A DNA stretch of 33,260 nucleotides from an uncultured Roseburia sp. (GCA_947062675.1 CAMSQM010000032.1:1-33260), one strand, 5' to 3'. Numbered from the stretch's first letter, positions 7,625-16,571 are shown. The notes: a model not told the origin generated them from the letters alone. A program made the numbers and translations.

Positions 7625-8541
7625 TGAATATGAAGGTGGAAATGTGCGGGCTGACACTGAAAAATCCGGTGATGACAGCTTCCGGGACGTTTGGTTCCGG
7701 GGAGGAATATGCGGAATTTGTCGATCTGGACCGTCTTGGCGCGGTTGTCACCAAGGGCGTGGCGAATGTCCCGTGGGAGGGCAATCCGACGCCGCGGGTG
7801 GCTGAAGTATACGGCGGGATGCTCAACGCCATCGGTCTTCAGAATCCGGGGATTGATCTTTTTATTGAGCGGGATATTCCGTTTCTGAAAAAGTCTGATA
7901 CAAAAATCATCGTCAATGTCTGCGGCCACACGGTGGAGGATTATGTGGAGGTTGTAAAACGGCTTGCCGATCAGCCGGTGGATATGCTGGAAATTAACAT
8001 CTCCTGCCCCAATGTAAAAGAGGGCGGTATCGCTTTCGGTCAGAATCCGCACACCGTGCAGCAGATCACCGCTGAGATTAAAAAGCACGCCGCGCAGCCG
8101 GTTATTATGAAGCTGTCACCGAATGTGACCGATATCACGGAGATGGCGAGGGCGGCGGAGGCGGGCGGTGCGGATGCGCTCTCCCTGATCAATACGCTCA
8201 CCGGAATGAAGATCGATATTCACAAAAGGAGTTTTGTGCTTGCGAACCGGACGGGGGGAATGTCGGGGCCTGCGATCCATCCGGTCGCGGTCCGCATGGT
8301 GTATCAGTGTGCGCAGGCGGTGAATATCCCCCTGATCGGCATGGGAGGCATTTTCACGGCGGAAGACGCTATAGAAATGATTCTTGCGGGTGCTACGGCA
8401 GTCGCCGTGGGAACCGCCAGCTTTACGAATCCGCGCGCGACAATGGAGATTATCAGCGGCATCAGGGATTATATGGAGGCATATCAGGTAAAGGATATCC
8501 GGGAACTCATCGGGGCGGTGCATGATGAAAAACATGGTTAG
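7624..8541 (+). CDS. pyrD: Dihydroorotate dehydrogenase B, catalytic subunit (NAD+-dependent, class 1B)
   Basis: This 305-aa FMN enzyme oxidises dihydroorotate to orotate together with PyrK. Visible features are NPVMTASGTFGSGEEY near the N-terminus, the substrate loop NAIGLQNPG (68-76), NISCPNVKEGG (125-135) with the catalytic base Cys128 typical of class 1B, and the FMN-phosphate loops GMGGIF and AVGTASF. An alternative start two codons in (ATG 7630) is possible, but the ATGA overlap favours 7624. The orotate phosphoribosyltransferase gene pyrE, which commonly follows, is absent; an AIPR gene comes instead after about 107 bases. Confidence 0.96.
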   Translation: MNMKVEMCGLTLKNPVMTASGTFGSGEEYAEFVDLDRLGAVVTKGVANVPWEGNPTPRVAEVYGGMLNAIGLQNPGIDLFIERDIPFLKKSDTKIIVNVCGHTVEDYVEVVKRLADQPVDMLEINISCPNVKEGGIAFGQNPHTVQQITAEIKKHAAQPVIMKLSPNVTDITEMARAAEAGGADALSLINTLTGMKIDIHKRSFVLANRTGGMSGPAIHPVAVRMVYQCAQAVNIPLIGMGGIFTAEDAIEMILAGATAVAVGTASFTNPRATMEIISGIRDYMEAYQVKDIRELIGAVHDEKHG

Positions 8542-8648
8542 ACCGTCGGCGGTTTGTGCCGTGTGCGGCGCGGACCGGGGCGCAGATGATAACTGCCGGC
8601 GCGGATTTCGCATTGCGCTGCAGCGGCATTTGTAGCATGGAGGTTTAA

Positions 8649-10337
8649 ATGGATATTGCGAAACAGATTATTGATCAGAGAATCAATAAGATAATAGATG
8701 ATAATCCGGATATTTTTGAAGGTGCTGACAACGAGAGAAATCGTTCCAGAGCTTTTCTTCTGCTTGGAGTGGCCGCATATCTGGATATCGACATGACAGA
8801 GGCAGTGCAGTATCTCACAGATGGAGGAAATGACGGCGGATTTGATGCGGCATATATTGTCGAAGCACAGGATTCCCAATTGCACGTTGTGCTTTTTCAG
8901 TCAAAATATTCCACAAAACTGGAGGGGAACAGTAATTTTCCGGCAAATGCAGTTGAAAAAGCAGTCAATACCATAAAATGTGTGTTTGATCCTTCGGCAC
9001 AGATTGAATTAAATGTGCAGAGCAGGAGAAAGGTCGACGAAATTCGTTCTTTTCTGCTGGATGGTGCAGTTCCGTTTGTTACATTTGTGATGCTGAATAA
9101 TGGCCTGACCTGGAACCGGGATGGACAGAATTATATTGATAACGCTTTTGCAGGACAGGAACAGGTTCGGTTTGAACATTTTTCACATTCGGATATTTTA
9201 CGGTATATAAACAGAGAGCAGCCAATTCATACCCGGATCAGTCTGAGCGGTAAGTCTGTCCAGGAGAATTTTAATTATAAACGGGTTATTCTCGGACGTG
9301 TTTCGGTTATGGAAATTTACAAACTGATGGAAGAATTCGGAGAGGGGCTGCTGGAGAAGAATATACGCCGGTATTTAGGAAAAAATGTTGTCAATGACGG
9401 TATTGCGCGGACTCTGCTGGATGCAGATAAACGTCAGAATTTTTTCTTTTTTAATAATGGTGCAACAATGATCTGCAGAAAATTCAGTTTTAACGGGCTT
9501 CAGGAACAGGACTGGATTGTGAAAACGAACGATCTCCAGATTATCAATGGCGGTCAGACATGCAAAATTATACATCAGATTGTGAAGGAGAATCCTGATC
9601 TTGATTTTACAGGGACATATCTGCTGGTACGGCTTTATGAAGTGGAAGATACGGAAAATCAGGGTATTATACAGGATATTATTTATGCGACGAACAGTCA
9701 GAATCCGGTGGATTTCAGGGATCTGAAGTCAAATGATGAACGCCAGATTAATCTGGAGACCGGTGCGCGGGATCTGGGATATATCTATAAACGTAAACGG
9801 GATAATGTATTCCACACAAATGCAATTCCGTCAACAGTGGCGGCTGAGGCAGTGTTTGCAGTGTGGAGGGAGAGTCCTCATCTGGCGAAATACAAACGGA
9901 ATGAGTTTTTTGATAAGTATTATCCGGTGATTTTTGATCAGCTGAATGCCGCACAGATGATCATTGCCGTTCTGATTTTCCGGTACTGTGATGGCAATAG
10001 AAAGAAAGAGAGTCTGCAGGACGGGGTACGGGAACACCGGCTGTACAGTCAGTATTTTCTGGCATATATGATCGGAAAGCAGATACTGCAGTCTGCTGGT
10101 ATCCGTTTAAAAGAACTGACTCATGCCAATTTTTTCAGGATCAGGGAATGCTTTGAACAGAAAAAGGAACTGATGTATCAGAAAGCGGAGACAGCTATGA
10201 CAGAAATACTAAAAGACTACTTTAACCAGAGTGAGTTGTCAGAAATAGACGGACGCACCATGGCAGCGGCATTCAGACGTTTTGATCTGATGGAGCGTTA
10301 TCTCAGAAACGATTCATGGTGGAGCTTAAATATGTAG
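8649..10337 (+). CDS. AIPR family abortive-infection protein with a Mrr-like nuclease motif
   Basis: The 562-aa protein carries the AIPR hallmarks NFFFFNNGATMIC (264-276) and LQIINGGQTCKIIHQ (296-310), known from phage abortive-infection proteins. Ahead of them, residues 58-90 read DGGNDGGFDAAYI followed 18 residues after the aspartate by VLFQSKYS. This matches the D...QxK pattern of Mrr-like PD-(D/E)XK endonucleases (candidate residues Asp66, Gln84, Lys86). That suggests an N-terminal nuclease, which is inference. GGAGG lies five bases before the ATG. The gene is AT-rich compared with pyrD upstream and dinB downstream, stands alone with its own strong terminator, and has no recognisable partner, so it is probably an acquired single-gene defence element. 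Confidence 0.88.
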   Translation: MDIAKQIIDQRINKIIDDNPDIFEGADNERNRSRAFLLLGVAAYLDIDMTEAVQYLTDGGNDGGFDAAYIVEAQDSQLHVVLFQSKYSTKLEGNSNFPANAVEKAVNTIKCVFDPSAQIELNVQSRRKVDEIRSFLLDGAVPFVTFVMLNNGLTWNRDGQNYIDNAFAGQEQVRFEHFSHSDILRYINREQPIHTRISLSGKSVQENFNYKRVILGRVSVMEIYKLMEEFGEGLLEKNIRRYLGKNVVNDGIARTLLDADKRQNFFFFNNGATMICRKFSFNGLQEQDWIVKTNDLQIINGGQTCKIIHQIVKENPDLDFTGTYLLVRLYEVEDTENQGIIQDIIYATNSQNPVDFRDLKSNDERQINLETGARDLGYIYKRKRDNVFHTNAIPSTVAAEAVFAVWRESPHLAKYKRNEFFDKYYPVIFDQLNAAQMIIAVLIFRYCDGNRKKESLQDGVREHRLYSQYFLAYMIGKQILQSAGIRLKELTHANFFRIRECFEQKKELMYQKAETAMTEILKDYFNQSELSEIDGRTMAAAFRRFDLMERYLRNDSWWSLNM

Positions 10338-10347
10338 ATTTTTGCGC

Positions 10348-10390
10348 TTAACAGAAGAACGCCCCGGTAACCGGGGCGTTCTTCTGTTAA
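10348..10390. terminator. 43-bp near-perfect palindrome, bidirectional terminator
   Basis: Bases 10348-10368 and 10370-10390 are exact reverse complements around a single A (core CCCCGGTAACCGGGG). The stem is very stable and lies 11 bases after the AIPR stop. The flanks are only moderately T-rich on either strand. It would terminate the AIPR gene and possibly a small converging ORF. Confidence 0.75.
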
Positions 10391-10602
10391 GGTGAAGCTG
10401 TGCTTTTTTCATCGTCCGGCGCCGTCAGCATAATCGTTGCGGTATCCGGGTGGTGTTCTTTCAGATAATTCTGCATTTTCATATACTTCGTCAGAACCTC
10501 ACGTATGGCAGGTTCGCCTTCCATCTCTTTTCCCGGAAAGTAATAATCGCTCCCCAAAATACAGATAATAGCGGTATATACCGGAAGGGAGGGACGGTAC
10601 AT
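10387..10602 (-). CDS. Possible small protein, divergent from dinB
   Basis: This 71-aa frame ends beside the palindromic terminator and begins back-to-back with the dinB GTG. The central part (REVLTKYMKMQNYLKEHHPD followed by TATIMLTAP) looks like a plausible helix and strand, and the product is not a shadow of another gene because dinB starts outside it. However, the region before the first ATG has no good ribosome site, and later internal ATGs (for example the one giving MEGEPAIREV) have only weak ones. I recognise no family. It may be real with a shorter start, or chance. Confidence 0.3.
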   Translation of the reverse strand: MYRPSLPVYTAIICILGSDYYFPGKEMEGEPAIREVLTKYMKMQNYLKEHHPDTATIMLTAPDDEKSTASP

Positions 10603-11868
10603 GTGGAAGAAAAAACCTATCTGTGCATTGATCTAAAGTCGTTTTATGCTTCGGTGGAGTGTGTGGAGCGGGGGCTGGACCCAATGACGACGAATCTGGC
10701 GGTAGCTGATCCGGAGCGCGGGAGAGGAACAGTCTGTCTTGCCATCTCCCCGTCCATGAAGGCGCTCGGAATCCGGAACCGCTGCCGGGTGTATGAGATT
10801 CCGGAAAAGGTGGAATATATTATGGCGCCGCCGCGGATGAACCTGTATATCGCTTATGCCGCCGATGTCTATGCGGTGTACCTGAAATATCTGGCAAAAG
10901 AAGATATTCACGTATATTCCGTCGATGAGGCGTTTCTGGATATCACACACTACGGTTCGCTCTACCGGATGGGGGCAGGGGAACTGGCGGAGCGGATTAT
11001 GGCGGAGATAAAGGAGGAGACCGGCATAACAGCGACGGCGGGGATCGGTACCAACCTGTATCTCGCAAAAGTCGCGCTGGATATTATGGCCAAGCACGCC
11101 GTGGATCATATTGGCTTTCTCGACGAGGAACAGTACCGGAAAACGCTGTGGGACCACAGGCCGCTGACTGATTTCTGGCGGGTGGGGGCCGGGACGGCGA
11201 AGCGTCTGGGGCGGGCCGGAATCAGGACAATGAGGGAGATCGCCCGCACAGATGAGGAAGTGCTGTACGGTATGTTTGGCGTGGATGCGGAGCTTCTGGT
11301 GGATCACGCGTGGGGCAGGGAGAGCGCCACAATGGAAGATATCAGAAATTACAGGCCGAAAAGCCGCTCTGTTTCGTGCGGGCAGGTTCTGCTGCGGGAT
11401 TATACGTATCGGGAGGCCGGGCTGCTGCTCAGGGAAATGGCGGATTCCATCTGCCTTGATCTCACGGATCAGGGACTGGTGACAAAGTCCCTCACCATAA
11501 CGGTCGGATATTCTTATGAAACGGGTATAAAGCCGTCGTCCGGGACGGTTCCGCTGCCCGCTGCGACAGACAGTTACCGCGTTATATCAGCGCGGGCGGT
11601 CCGGCTGTATGAGAGGATTTCTCGGAGGGATCTGCCCATCCGCAGGCTGCATATGACCTGCAATGGTGTTGCTGATGAAGCATATGAGCAGTATGACCTC
11701 TTCACAGAACCGCAGGAGCGGGAGCGTGAACAGAGAATGCAGAGAACTGTTCTGGAGATAAAGAAACGGTTTGGGAAAAATGCGCTGCTCCGGGGGATGG
11801 ATCTTATGGAGGAGGCGAATGCAAGGGAGCGCAACCGGCTGACGGGAGGGCACAGAAGTGGTGTATAG
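10603..11868 (+). CDS. dinB: Y-family translesion DNA polymerase (DinB/UmuC-like)
   Basis: The 421-aa enzyme copies past damaged bases. The catalytic carboxylates lie in CIDLKSFYASVE (Asp10) and YSVDEAFLDI (Asp108, Glu109). GIGTNLYLAKVALDIMAKH (148-166) and the helix-hairpin-helix at 190-215 follow. The C-terminal part carries EQYDLF, whose QYDLF (363-367) is a good beta-clamp-binding motif. I chose the GTG at 10603 with GGGAGGGA upstream; an in-frame start at 10450 would add 51 residues foreign to the family. It is followed 41 bases later by a YolD-like gene, the usual Firmicutes partner of UmuC-type polymerases, and the pair is probably damage-inducible. I see no clear LexA box. Confidence 0.92.
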   Translation: MEEKTYLCIDLKSFYASVECVERGLDPMTTNLAVADPERGRGTVCLAISPSMKALGIRNRCRVYEIPEKVEYIMAPPRMNLYIAYAADVYAVYLKYLAKEDIHVYSVDEAFLDITHYGSLYRMGAGELAERIMAEIKEETGITATAGIGTNLYLAKVALDIMAKHAVDHIGFLDEEQYRKTLWDHRPLTDFWRVGAGTAKRLGRAGIRTMREIARTDEEVLYGMFGVDAELLVDHAWGRESATMEDIRNYRPKSRSVSCGQVLLRDYTYREAGLLLREMADSICLDLTDQGLVTKSLTITVGYSYETGIKPSSGTVPLPAATDSYRVISARAVRLYERISRRDLPIRRLHMTCNGVADEAYEQYDLFTEPQEREREQRMQRTVLEIKKRFGKNALLRGMDLMEEANARERNRLTGGHRSGV

Positions 11869-11909
11869 CAGATACCGGGAGCACGGCAGGGAGACAGGAG
11901 GATACAAAA

Positions 11910-12287
11910 ATGGCGGATAGAACGCATCCGAAAATGCAGCGTGCGGAACGTGCAAAACAGTTTATGCCGTTCGACGCGCTCAAAGGCTTCCGGGAGGCCC
12001 TGGCGGAGAAAGAGAGGGTGACGGTTCCGAAAAAAGAATTCTCAGAGGAATACAGCGCCGGACTTGACGGCAGGCTGCGCCGCATCCGCAGAAAGGATTT
12101 TGTGACGGCGGAATATTACAGGGACGGGGAATATGTGCGGGTGACGGGGGAGGTGACCGGAATCAGCGCGGCGGAGCAGGTGCTGGTGGTCGGGGATGAG
12201 AGGATTCCGTTCCGGGACCTGTCAGACCTGTGGGGGGCGGACTGTAATTGTCCGGCCGGACAAAAGGAAAAACGGATTCAATCTTGA
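11910..12287 (+). CDS. YolD-like protein, partner of the translesion polymerase
   Basis: The 125-aa protein has the YolD signature RAKQFMPFDALKGF (residues 12-25) followed by a small beta-rich region (EYVRVTGEVTGI). YolD-like proteins are commonly encoded beside UmuC/DinB polymerases in Firmicutes and are regarded as UmuD-like helpers; the exact mechanism is not settled. GGAGG eight bases before the ATG sets the start. The stop codon overlaps the -35 box of the next promoter, so this ends the repair operon. Confidence 0.88.
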   Translation: MADRTHPKMQRAERAKQFMPFDALKGFREALAEKERVTVPKKEFSEEYSAGLDGRLRRIRRKDFVTAEYYRDGEYVRVTGEVTGISAAEQVLVVGDERIPFRDLSDLWGADCNCPAGQKEKRIQS

Positions 12288-12313
12288 CGAATCGCACAAA
12301 ATGATTGTATAAT
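12284..12313 (+). promoter_or_regulatory. Strong promoter of the asnB operon
   Basis: TTGACG (12284-12289) and a perfect TATAAT (12308-12313) are 18 bases apart. Transcription would begin near 12320, giving a leader of about 225 bases before asnB. It may drive the whole same-strand run down to 28022, since I see no T-tailed terminator inside that run after the leader. Confidence 0.75.
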
Positions 12314-12319
12314 ACAGGA

Positions 12320-12543
12320 ATATAATACTGCGCCGAGGCAGTGCGCACGGCCGCCGTGAGGCGGACGCCATATGTAAAAATCAGCGTATGGCGGATTGAT
12401 TTTGAAAACAGGTATCGGGGAACGTGAGGAGACAGAGCGTTCAGCAAAGATAATTGATAAAAAGCTCATCGAGATAGCAGCTCCTGGAAACAGGAGTTGT
12501 TTGCTTTTGAGGAGATATCCGGTTAACGGACAGGAGAGAAAAT
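12320..12543 (+). promoter_or_regulatory. Structured asnB leader with attenuator-like terminator
   Basis: The long untranslated leader contains a hairpin at 12366-12393 (CGCCATA with TATGGCG) and near its end a textbook intrinsic terminator. In the latter CAGCTCCTG pairs with CAGGAGTTG around a GAAA loop (12478-12499), followed by TTTGCTTTT (12500-12508). A terminator 35 bases before the start codon implies conditional read-through. I find no T-box sequence, no glutamine-riboswitch core and no obvious antiterminator, so the signal sensed is unknown. Confidence 0.6.
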
Positions 12544-14409
12544 ATGTGTGGAATTTATGGTGTGATCAATAAAAAAACTGACCGTGAGCTCGCGGTGCGC
12601 TGCCTGGACACGCTCACGCACCGCGGACCGGACGGCTCGGGACTGTGGCAGGAGGGCGGCGTGACGCTGGGGCACAGGCGGCTTTCCATTCTGGATCTGT
12701 CGGATACCGGAAGCCAGCCAATGCCCTATGCAGACGGGCGCTACCGGCTGACATTCAACGGGGAAATCTACAATTTTATCGAGATCCGCAGGGAGCTTCA
12801 GAAAAAAGGATACGCCTTCCGCGGCGACAGCGATTCGGAGGTGGTCCTGGCAGCCTTCTGCGAGTGGGGGGAGCGCTGCGTGGACCGCTTTAACGGCATG
12901 TGGGCGTTTGCAATCTGGGACAGGGAGAAAAAGCGCCTGTTTCTGTCGAGGGACCGTTTTGGCGTGAAGCCGCTGTTTTATGCAAAGCTTGAGGGAGGCG
13001 GGTTTGCGTTTGCCTCGGAGATGAAGGCGCTGATTCCCATGCTCTCTGTGGTGGAGCCGAACCGTGAGCTGTTTGAGCGCTATTTTGCCGACAATCACTA
13101 TGAGGCTTCGCCGGACTGCCTGATACAGGGGATCAGCCGGTTCCCGGCGGCCCATTCCGCGTGGGTTGAGGGGCAGGAGATCAGGCTGACCCGGTATTAC
13201 CACACGCTGGATCACCTGACTGAGGTGCCGCCGTCCTATGAGGATCAGGTGGAGCAGTTCCGTGAGCTGTTTCTGGACGCCTGTAAAATCAGGATGCGCT
13301 CCGATGTGACGCTCGGCACAGGGCTGAGCGGCGGGCTGGATTCCTCGGCCGTGATCTGCGCGATGGCGCACATCTCCGGCAATCTTTCCGATGAGCGGGT
13401 CAGCGACGACTGGCAGCACGCGTTTGTGGCCTGCTTTCCGGGGACGGCGCTGGATGAAAGCCGGTATGCAAAACAGGTCACGGATTATCTGGGGATTCCG
13501 CACACGTTTATGAATGTGGATACCGCGGTTTCAGAGTCTGCCTTTCTGCGTCAGCTCTACTGTTTTGAGGAGCTCTGGGGCAATCCGCAGGTGCCGATGA
13601 TGGAGCTTTACAGGAAGGAGCGGGAGCTCGGGACGACCGTTTCGCTGGACGGACATGCGGCGGACGAGCTGTTTGCCGGCTACGGTTTTGATATTTTAAA
13701 GGCATACCCTGATGCGAAAAATAAAAAGGACATTGACGATATTACAATGGCCTATCTGAATCAGAACGCGGAGGAGGGAAGCGCGCCGGATCCGGCAGAG
13801 TTTCAGAGAACGCGCAACCGGCTTTACCGCAGCCATATGGCCAGATATTATGGCAAAAAAGTGCTGGGGCGCGGGGAGGTAAAGAGCGCCCATGCAGGGC
13901 ATCCCAACTGGAACCGGCTTGACCATCTCAACAAAACGCTGTTTGTCTCGACGCACGAGACGATTCTGCCGACGCTTCTGCGCAATTATGACCGCGACAG
14001 TATGGCGTCCGGGATTGAGATCCGCATGCCGTTTCTGGATTACCGGGTCGTACAGTTTGCCTTTTCGATCGGCTGGCGCTCAAAGCTGCACGGCGGATTT
14101 TCCAAATCCATCGTGCGCGATGCGGGAGCGGCTTTTATGCCGCACGATATCGCCTACCGGCGGACAAAGCTCGGTTTTAACGCGCCGATTGCGGACTGGA
14201 TGCGAGGGCCGTACCGGCAGTTTTTTGAGGACACCGTCTCGTCCGCAGCGTTTGCGTCGTGCAGTCTGATCCGCGATCCCGGGCAGGTACGGGCGGATCT
14301 CGCGGCGTTTCTTGCGGGTGAAAATGCGACATTTCACCAGGCGGCGGATATCTGGAACCGGATACAGCCGTATCTGTGGGAAAAAGCAGTGATCGCACAG
14401 GAGTGGTGA
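12544..14409 (+). CDS. asnB: Asparagine synthase (glutamine-hydrolysing)
   Basis: The 621-aa two-domain enzyme has an N-terminal glutaminase with catalytic Cys2 (MCGIYGV), the HRGPDG loop (27-32) and NGEIYN (72-77). The C-terminal ATP-dependent synthetase has the pyrophosphatase loop SGGLDSS (262-268) and the DGHAADELFAGY helix. AGGAG lies seven bases upstream of the ATG. The length is typical. The gene leads a run of membrane acyltransferases and a prenyltransferase, a context in which AsnB-like enzymes often amidate cell-surface or secondary metabolites rather than free aspartate. The chemistry is confident; the substrate is not. Confidence 0.93.
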   Translation: MCGIYGVINKKTDRELAVRCLDTLTHRGPDGSGLWQEGGVTLGHRRLSILDLSDTGSQPMPYADGRYRLTFNGEIYNFIEIRRELQKKGYAFRGDSDSEVVLAAFCEWGERCVDRFNGMWAFAIWDREKKRLFLSRDRFGVKPLFYAKLEGGGFAFASEMKALIPMLSVVEPNRELFERYFADNHYEASPDCLIQGISRFPAAHSAWVEGQEIRLTRYYHTLDHLTEVPPSYEDQVEQFRELFLDACKIRMRSDVTLGTGLSGGLDSSAVICAMAHISGNLSDERVSDDWQHAFVACFPGTALDESRYAKQVTDYLGIPHTFMNVDTAVSESAFLRQLYCFEELWGNPQVPMMELYRKERELGTTVSLDGHAADELFAGYGFDILKAYPDAKNKKDIDDITMAYLNQNAEEGSAPDPAEFQRTRNRLYRSHMARYYGKKVLGRGEVKSAHAGHPNWNRLDHLNKTLFVSTHETILPTLLRNYDRDSMASGIEIRMPFLDYRVVQFAFSIGWRSKLHGGFSKSIVRDAGAAFMPHDIAYRRTKLGFNAPIADWMRGPYRQFFEDTVSSAAFASCSLIRDPGQVRADLAAFLAGENATFHQAADIWNRIQPYLWEKAVIAQEW

Positions 14410-14445
14410 CAGATACAGGATAGAGAATGAGAACAGGAGCGGAAG

Positions 14446-15468
14446 ATGAAACATTTCAGATATCTGGATATTGCAAGGGGGATCGGGCTGCTGCTGGTGA
14501 TTATCTCACACAGCTGCGGACTGAGCCCGTACCTGATCAACTACTATATACCGCTGTTTTTCGTGGTGTCCGGTTACCTTTATAAAGAGGGCAGGAGCTA
14601 CGGGGAGAATATCAGACATAAGGCAAAGCGGCTGCTGATCCCTTATTTCGGCTACAGCGCGGTGCTGCTGGCGTTTTATGCGGCGACGGGGCGGAGTCTG
14701 GCGGAGACAAAGGATTCCGCGTTCGGCATTCTCTACTCGCGGTATTGTCTGTACGACACGACAATGTACGAAGACAATGTGTTTCTTTTTACGGTGGCGA
14801 ACGGGGCCATGTGGTATCTGACCGCTTACTTTTCGGCCAGTCTTGTGTATCATCTCGTGGCTGACCGCTGTATTGCAGGGAAAAAGTACGCGGTCTGCTG
14901 CATGGCTGTTCTCGTGGCGGTCACGATGGCGCTCGCGGAGCTTCCCGTGCTTCTGCCCTGGAGTCTGGATATCGCCTGTGTCGGCGCGCTTTTTATGCTC
15001 GCCGGAACGCTGCTCGGGCGCGCGCATTTTTTTGAAAAGGAATGGAATATTCCCCTGATTGCGGGCACAGCCGCGGTCTATCTGATTGTGAGCACGATCA
15101 ATCCGGGGATTAATATGTCTGTCCGGGAATATGGAAAATATCAGGCGCTCAGTGTGCCGTTTTTCATCCTGACCGGTCTGACGGGTTCCATGCTCTGTAT
15201 CTGGCTGGGAAAACTAATTCAGAACAGCCTGCCGGGCAGGCTGATGGCTTATATCGGCCGGAATACCATGATTCTTCTGGCGTTCCATATCCTGGGACTG
15301 GAGATTTTTGAGATGATCGCGGCAAAGCTGATCGATACCGGGTCTCTGACGGGCGTTCTGTTTGTACTTTATCACGCCGTGCGGGTCACAGCGTCCGTGT
15401 GTGGATGTCTTGTGCTGGGCGTGCTGACGGACCGGTGCGCAAAACTGATCGGCAGGCGCAGGGGATAA
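14446..15468 (+). CDS. Membrane O-acyltransferase (acyltransferase 3 family)
   Basis: This 340-aa integral membrane protein has about ten hydrophobic segments. The N-terminus FRYLDIARGIGLLLVIISHS carries the family's Arg and the conserved His of the first helices, followed by FFVVSGYLYKEG. Members transfer acetyl or other acyl groups to surface polysaccharides. GGAG seven bases upstream fixes the start. It follows asnB by 36 bases, and a second member of the same family follows by 41 bases. Confidence 0.85.
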   Translation: MKHFRYLDIARGIGLLLVIISHSCGLSPYLINYYIPLFFVVSGYLYKEGRSYGENIRHKAKRLLIPYFGYSAVLLAFYAATGRSLAETKDSAFGILYSRYCLYDTTMYEDNVFLFTVANGAMWYLTAYFSASLVYHLVADRCIAGKKYAVCCMAVLVAVTMALAELPVLLPWSLDIACVGALFMLAGTLLGRAHFFEKEWNIPLIAGTAAVYLIVSTINPGINMSVREYGKYQALSVPFFILTGLTGSMLCIWLGKLIQNSLPGRLMAYIGRNTMILLAFHILGLEIFEMIAAKLIDTGSLTGVLFVLYHAVRVTASVCGCLVLGVLTDRCAKLIGRRRG

Positions 15469-15509
15469 TACCGGGGCAGACAGTCTGCGGGGAGAAATGT
15501 GAGGAGAAT

Positions 15510-16571
15510 ATGGAAAAGAGACAGAAAAGTGGGAGAAATTCAGGAATTGAGCTGCTGCGGATTGTGTGTCTGCTTCTGATTTTCTGGATGCACGCGGCGG
15601 GAAGCTGCAGGGATAACGCCTTTAGCGCGTGGGTGAGCATCGCGGCTGAGGTGACTGGCAATGTCGGCGTGTCCTGTTTTATCCTGATATCGGGGTATTA
15701 CGGGATACGGCTGCAGGGGAAGAAGATGCTCCGCCTGGAGTGCATGATGCTCTTTTATTCCTGGGCGGCGCTTCTGTTTCTGCGCGCCTGGGGAGAAATG
15801 CCGGGCGGGGAGGAGCTGCTGTCTTATCTGCTTCCTGTGATCGGGAAGCGGTCGTGGTATTTTACCTGCTATTTTGCACTGGCATTCTTAAGTCCTTTTC
15901 TGAATGAGATGGTGGAAAAGCTCGGGGAGCTGCGTCTAAGGCAGCTGATCATCACGATGCTTATTATTTTTTCGGGCGTCACGACATTCTTTTTCTTTGA
16001 CATCAACGGGGACGGGGGAAAAGGGATTGTGCATATGGTGATGCTTTACCTGGCCGGTCGCTATATGGGCGTTTATAAAGCAGGGGCCCGGTACCGCACG
16101 GGAAAGCTGGCAGGGGCGTTCGCCCTGACGGCCGGGGTGAATTTTGTGTTGAACGGGGCGCTGTACCTGGCCACGGGCACGGTGCAGAACCGGTTTGCGA
16201 GGGACAACACGCTGTTTACGGTCTCTGAGGCGGTGCTGCTGTTTCTGATATTCCGGAATCTTTATTTTGAAAACAGCATGGTCAACCGGATTGCGAAGTG
16301 CGTTCCCGCGGTATTTCTTTTCGAGTGGACGCTGCGCGGTGTGATCTCGCGGTATCTGCTGGATTATGTGGCGCTGGCCTCGGAGAATTATTATGAGCTT
16401 CTGCTGCTCGGGATCGCCTGCCTGCTTGTGCTGATGGGAACCGCGATCGAGCTGCTGCGCACAGGGCTGCTTTCCGGGATCGAGAACAGACTGGTGGAGT
16501 GGCTTTATGCAGCGGGAGCGCGGCTTATGGTGTACGGTCGAAACAGGCTGCGGGCGGTTTTTGGCCGGTGA
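15510..16571 (+). CDS. Second membrane O-acyltransferase (acyltransferase 3 family)
   Basis: The 353-aa multi-pass protein opens with GIELLRIVCLLLIFWMHAAG (the family's Arg and His) and SCFILISGYYGIRL, as in WecH/OafA-type acyltransferases. The upstream in-frame start at 15399 would overlap the preceding gene; GAGGAG before the ATG at 15510 is a better start. It is not closely similar to its neighbour. A role in O-acylation of a cell-surface glycan is inferred from family and context. Confidence 0.82.
   Translation: MEKRQKSGRNSGIELLRIVCLLLIFWMHAAGSCRDNAFSAWVSIAAEVTGNVGVSCFILISGYYGIRLQGKKMLRLECMMLFYSWAALLFLRAWGEMPGGEELLSYLLPVIGKRSWYFTCYFALAFLSPFLNEMVEKLGELRLRQLIITMLIIFSGVTTFFFFDINGDGGKGIVHMVMLYLAGRYMGVYKAGARYRTGKLAGAFALTAGVNFVLNGALYLATGTVQNRFARDNTLFTVSEAVLLFLIFRNLYFENSMVNRIAKCVPAVFLFEWTLRGVISRYLLDYVALASENYYELLLLGIACLLVLMGTAIELLRTGLLSGIENRLVEWLYAAGARLMVYGRNRLRAVFGR

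Noticed and set aside
12320..12543. T-box or glutamine riboswitch in the asnB leader
   Set aside because: No AGGGTGGNACCGCG-type T-box sequence and no glutamine-riboswitch core is visible, so the leader is left unassigned.
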